Made by a program: the position numbers and the translations under genes
From: Fidelibacterota bacterium
GTDB lineage: Bacteria; Fidelibacterota; Marinisomatia; Marinisomatales; TCS55
DNA: 64,000 bases
Assembly: GCA_014239435.1 (NCBI GenBank)
Contig: JAAZYX010000003.1
Coordinates: forward strand, 1-64,000
Direction of reading: 5' to 3'
Shown: piece by piece, positions 62,995 to 64,000 of the stretch
Layout of the letters: the number at the start of each line of letters is the position of its first letter
How positions within the stretch are numbered: the stretch's first letter is position 1
Notes under the pieces: generated by a model
The model's database searches: none
What the model was told of the DNA's origin: nothing
The model's input: the letters and a program-made list of their open reading frames with translations, nothing else

Positions 62995-63552
62995 TTGGAC
63001 GACAAAACCACACAACTAATCATCGATGCTCAGACTGGATATACAGAGTCTTTCCACCAGTTGGTAGCACTGCATGACGATCGTATTATGGCACTCGCAT
63101 TTCAACTTTCAAAGAATCAAAGCGACGCTGAAGATATTTATCAGGACGTCTTCGTGAAGGCGTGGAAAAGTATCAAATCCTTTAGGATGGAAAGTGAATT
63201 TTTTACGTGGCTGTACCGAATCACAGTAAACACGTTTCTGACGCATCAGAAAAAAATATCACGAATGAACATTCAAGATTCAGATTCTGACTCCGGATAT
63301 GATCCACTGGATTGGGCGGCAAATTACACCGATGAAAACAAGATTTCTGAAGAAATAAACTCTTCCGTTCAGGAAGCAGTCAAGGCTCTTCCAGAAAAAC
63401 AGAAAACAGCTTTTATCCTAAAACACATGCAGCATCTAAAAATTCGAGAAATAGCCCTTATTATGGACATTACAGAAGGCACAGTAAAAAAATATCTTTT
63501 CAGAGCTATGGAAAAAATGCGGATTCAACTCAAGGAATACAGATATGCATGA
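62995..63552 (+). CDS. ECF-type RNA polymerase sigma factor
   Basis: A 185-residue sigma-70 family ECF factor. Region 2 spans about 22-90 (HQLVALHDDRIMALAFQLS, DAEDIYQDVFVKAWKSIKSF). Region 4 spans about 125-180 (LPEKQKTAFILKHMQHLKIREIALIMDITEG, with the helix-turn-helix TVKKYLFRAMEKM). The start is TTG at 62995 in this reading; no better ATG is near, so the first residues are uncertain. The start of the next gene overlaps its stop, which is typical of an ECF sigma and anti-sigma pair. Confidence 0.88.
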   Translation: MDDKTTQLIIDAQTGYTESFHQLVALHDDRIMALAFQLSKNQSDAEDIYQDVFVKAWKSIKSFRMESEFFTWLYRITVNTFLTHQKKISRMNIQDSDSDSGYDPLDWAANYTDENKISEEINSSVQEAVKALPEKQKTAFILKHMQHLKIREIALIMDITEGTVKKYLFRAMEKMRIQLKEYRYA

Positions 63553-64000
63553 AGTCACTGATATTCTAAAGAATAAGGCCTATCTATTTGTCTCAGGTGA
63601 ACTGTCCGAAAAAGACAGACTGGCGTTTGAAAAAGAACTTGAGACCAATGCACCGCTTAGTGAAATGGTAGATGAAATATCCTCTTCTCTCAACCTCACA
63701 AAAACCGCTTTTACTGCTCAGCCGACAGATACATTTCTCCAAAGCCAACGCCTTATTCTTCGAAACACACTAGACTCCCTTGAACAGGAAAAATCACCTT
63801 CAGTGGCGTCGTGGTCTATCCGTGATATTTTAGCGCGATTCGCCGGAGCGCGCCAACCCGTATGGGCCATAGCAGCTTATGTAACCGTTGCATTCTTCAT
63901 AGGTCAATTCTATTTCAACCCTCCCTCAGATGGGTTGGCGCCGGCACATTCTGCCAATCCCGATATTATGGAATTAATTCAGGCCGGCGCTTTGCAACAA
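63545..64000 (+). CDS. Probable anti-sigma factor (partial, runs off the window)
   Basis: A reading frame from ATG 63545, overlapping the sigma factor stop by 8 bases, that continues to the window edge (at least 152 residues). The N-terminal part (about 1-45) is an anti-sigma-like cytosolic segment (MHEVTDILKNKAYLFVSG ELSEKDRLAFEKELE), quoted here in two pieces. A hydrophobic segment lies at about 104-122 (VWAIAAYVTVAFFIGQFYF), followed by a periplasmic tail. The layout fits a one-membrane-pass anti-sigma factor; no CHCC zinc motif is seen in the available part. Confidence 0.7.
   Translation, partial: MHEVTDILKNKAYLFVSGELSEKDRLAFEKELETNAPLSEMVDEISSSLNLTKTAFTAQPTDTFLQSQRLILRNTLDSLEQEKSPSVASWSIRDILARFAGARQPVWAIAAYVTVAFFIGQFYFNPPSDGLAPAHSANPDIMELIQAGALQQ

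Overview
The window looks like a chromosomal segment of a Gram-negative marine-type bacterium of the FCB group, most plausibly Candidatus Marinimicrobia (SAR406) or a close relative such as Ignavibacteria or Calditrichota. This is inferred from gene content: an outer-membrane apparatus (an LptF/G-type permease, a TonB-dependent receptor, a beta-rich surface protein), a secreted protein ending in a NYPNPFNP-type C-terminal sorting domain, thymidylate synthesis by ThyX, the ferredoxin-linked 2-oxoglutarate oxidoreductase KorAB, and several Bacteroidota-like small families. No rRNA is present, so the phylum call is tentative. Genes are densely packed with many ATGA/TAATG overlaps. No CRISPR array, insertion sequence or phage structural gene was seen.

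Layout. 1-540: non-coding sequence, a terminator and tRNA-Pro and tRNA-His. 642-5437: LptF/G-like permease, pyrimidine-nucleoside phosphorylase, PBP1A. 5514-9807: fumarase and KorBA. 10013-11875: an unknown gene and selD, whose catalytic position is an in-frame TGA (selenocysteine). 12083-19786: a complete SUF iron-sulfur operon (Rrf2 regulator, DUF59, A-type carrier, SufB, C, D, U, T, S) with two small proteins after it. 19858-20843: a frameshifted and truncated PGRP-type amidase remnant. 20908-28688: dCMP deaminase, ETF-ubiquinone oxidoreductase with EtfAB, a DASS carboxylate transporter and a secreted sorting-domain protein. 28766-32443: a 1225-residue TonB receptor with calcium-loop insertions. 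32481-39747: housekeeping and hypothetical genes, including a J-domain protein, a methylmalonyl-CoA mutase-type large subunit, BirA, a CDF transporter and an asparaginase. 39750-43097: an accessory patch with small membrane proteins, a Fic-domain regulator and many short repeats, three of them copies of the 3' end of the neighbouring acyl-CoA dehydrogenase gene. 43098-48660: an unusual four-gene run (fused 2-oxoacid dehydrogenase E1, FabD-like transacylase, homocitrate-synthase-like enzyme, glutaryl-CoA-dehydrogenase-like enzyme). 48731-51280: RadC, ThyX, CysQ. 51391-55572: a three-gene secreted/outer-membrane operon with a FecR-domain protein. 55649-59284: metH preceded by a SAM-II-like riboswitch. 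59604-64000: RNase G, L21, L27, malate dehydrogenase, an ECF sigma factor and the start of its probable anti-sigma factor.

How the genes work together. Central carbon metabolism is represented by fumarase, malate dehydrogenase and the ferredoxin-linked oxidative decarboxylation of 2-oxoglutarate. The SUF system would supply the iron-sulfur clusters needed by ETF-QO and by ferredoxin, the expected KorAB acceptor. EtfAB and ETF-QO would take electrons from acyl-CoA dehydrogenases such as the GCDH-like enzyme. MetH and the mutase both imply cobalamin use. The most interesting items are the E1/FabD-like/homocitrate-synthase/GCDH run, the repeat-bounded Fic patch whose Fic motif has lost its histidine, the selenocysteine SelD, the SAM-II-like element before metH, and the A9 slippage site in the amidase remnant.
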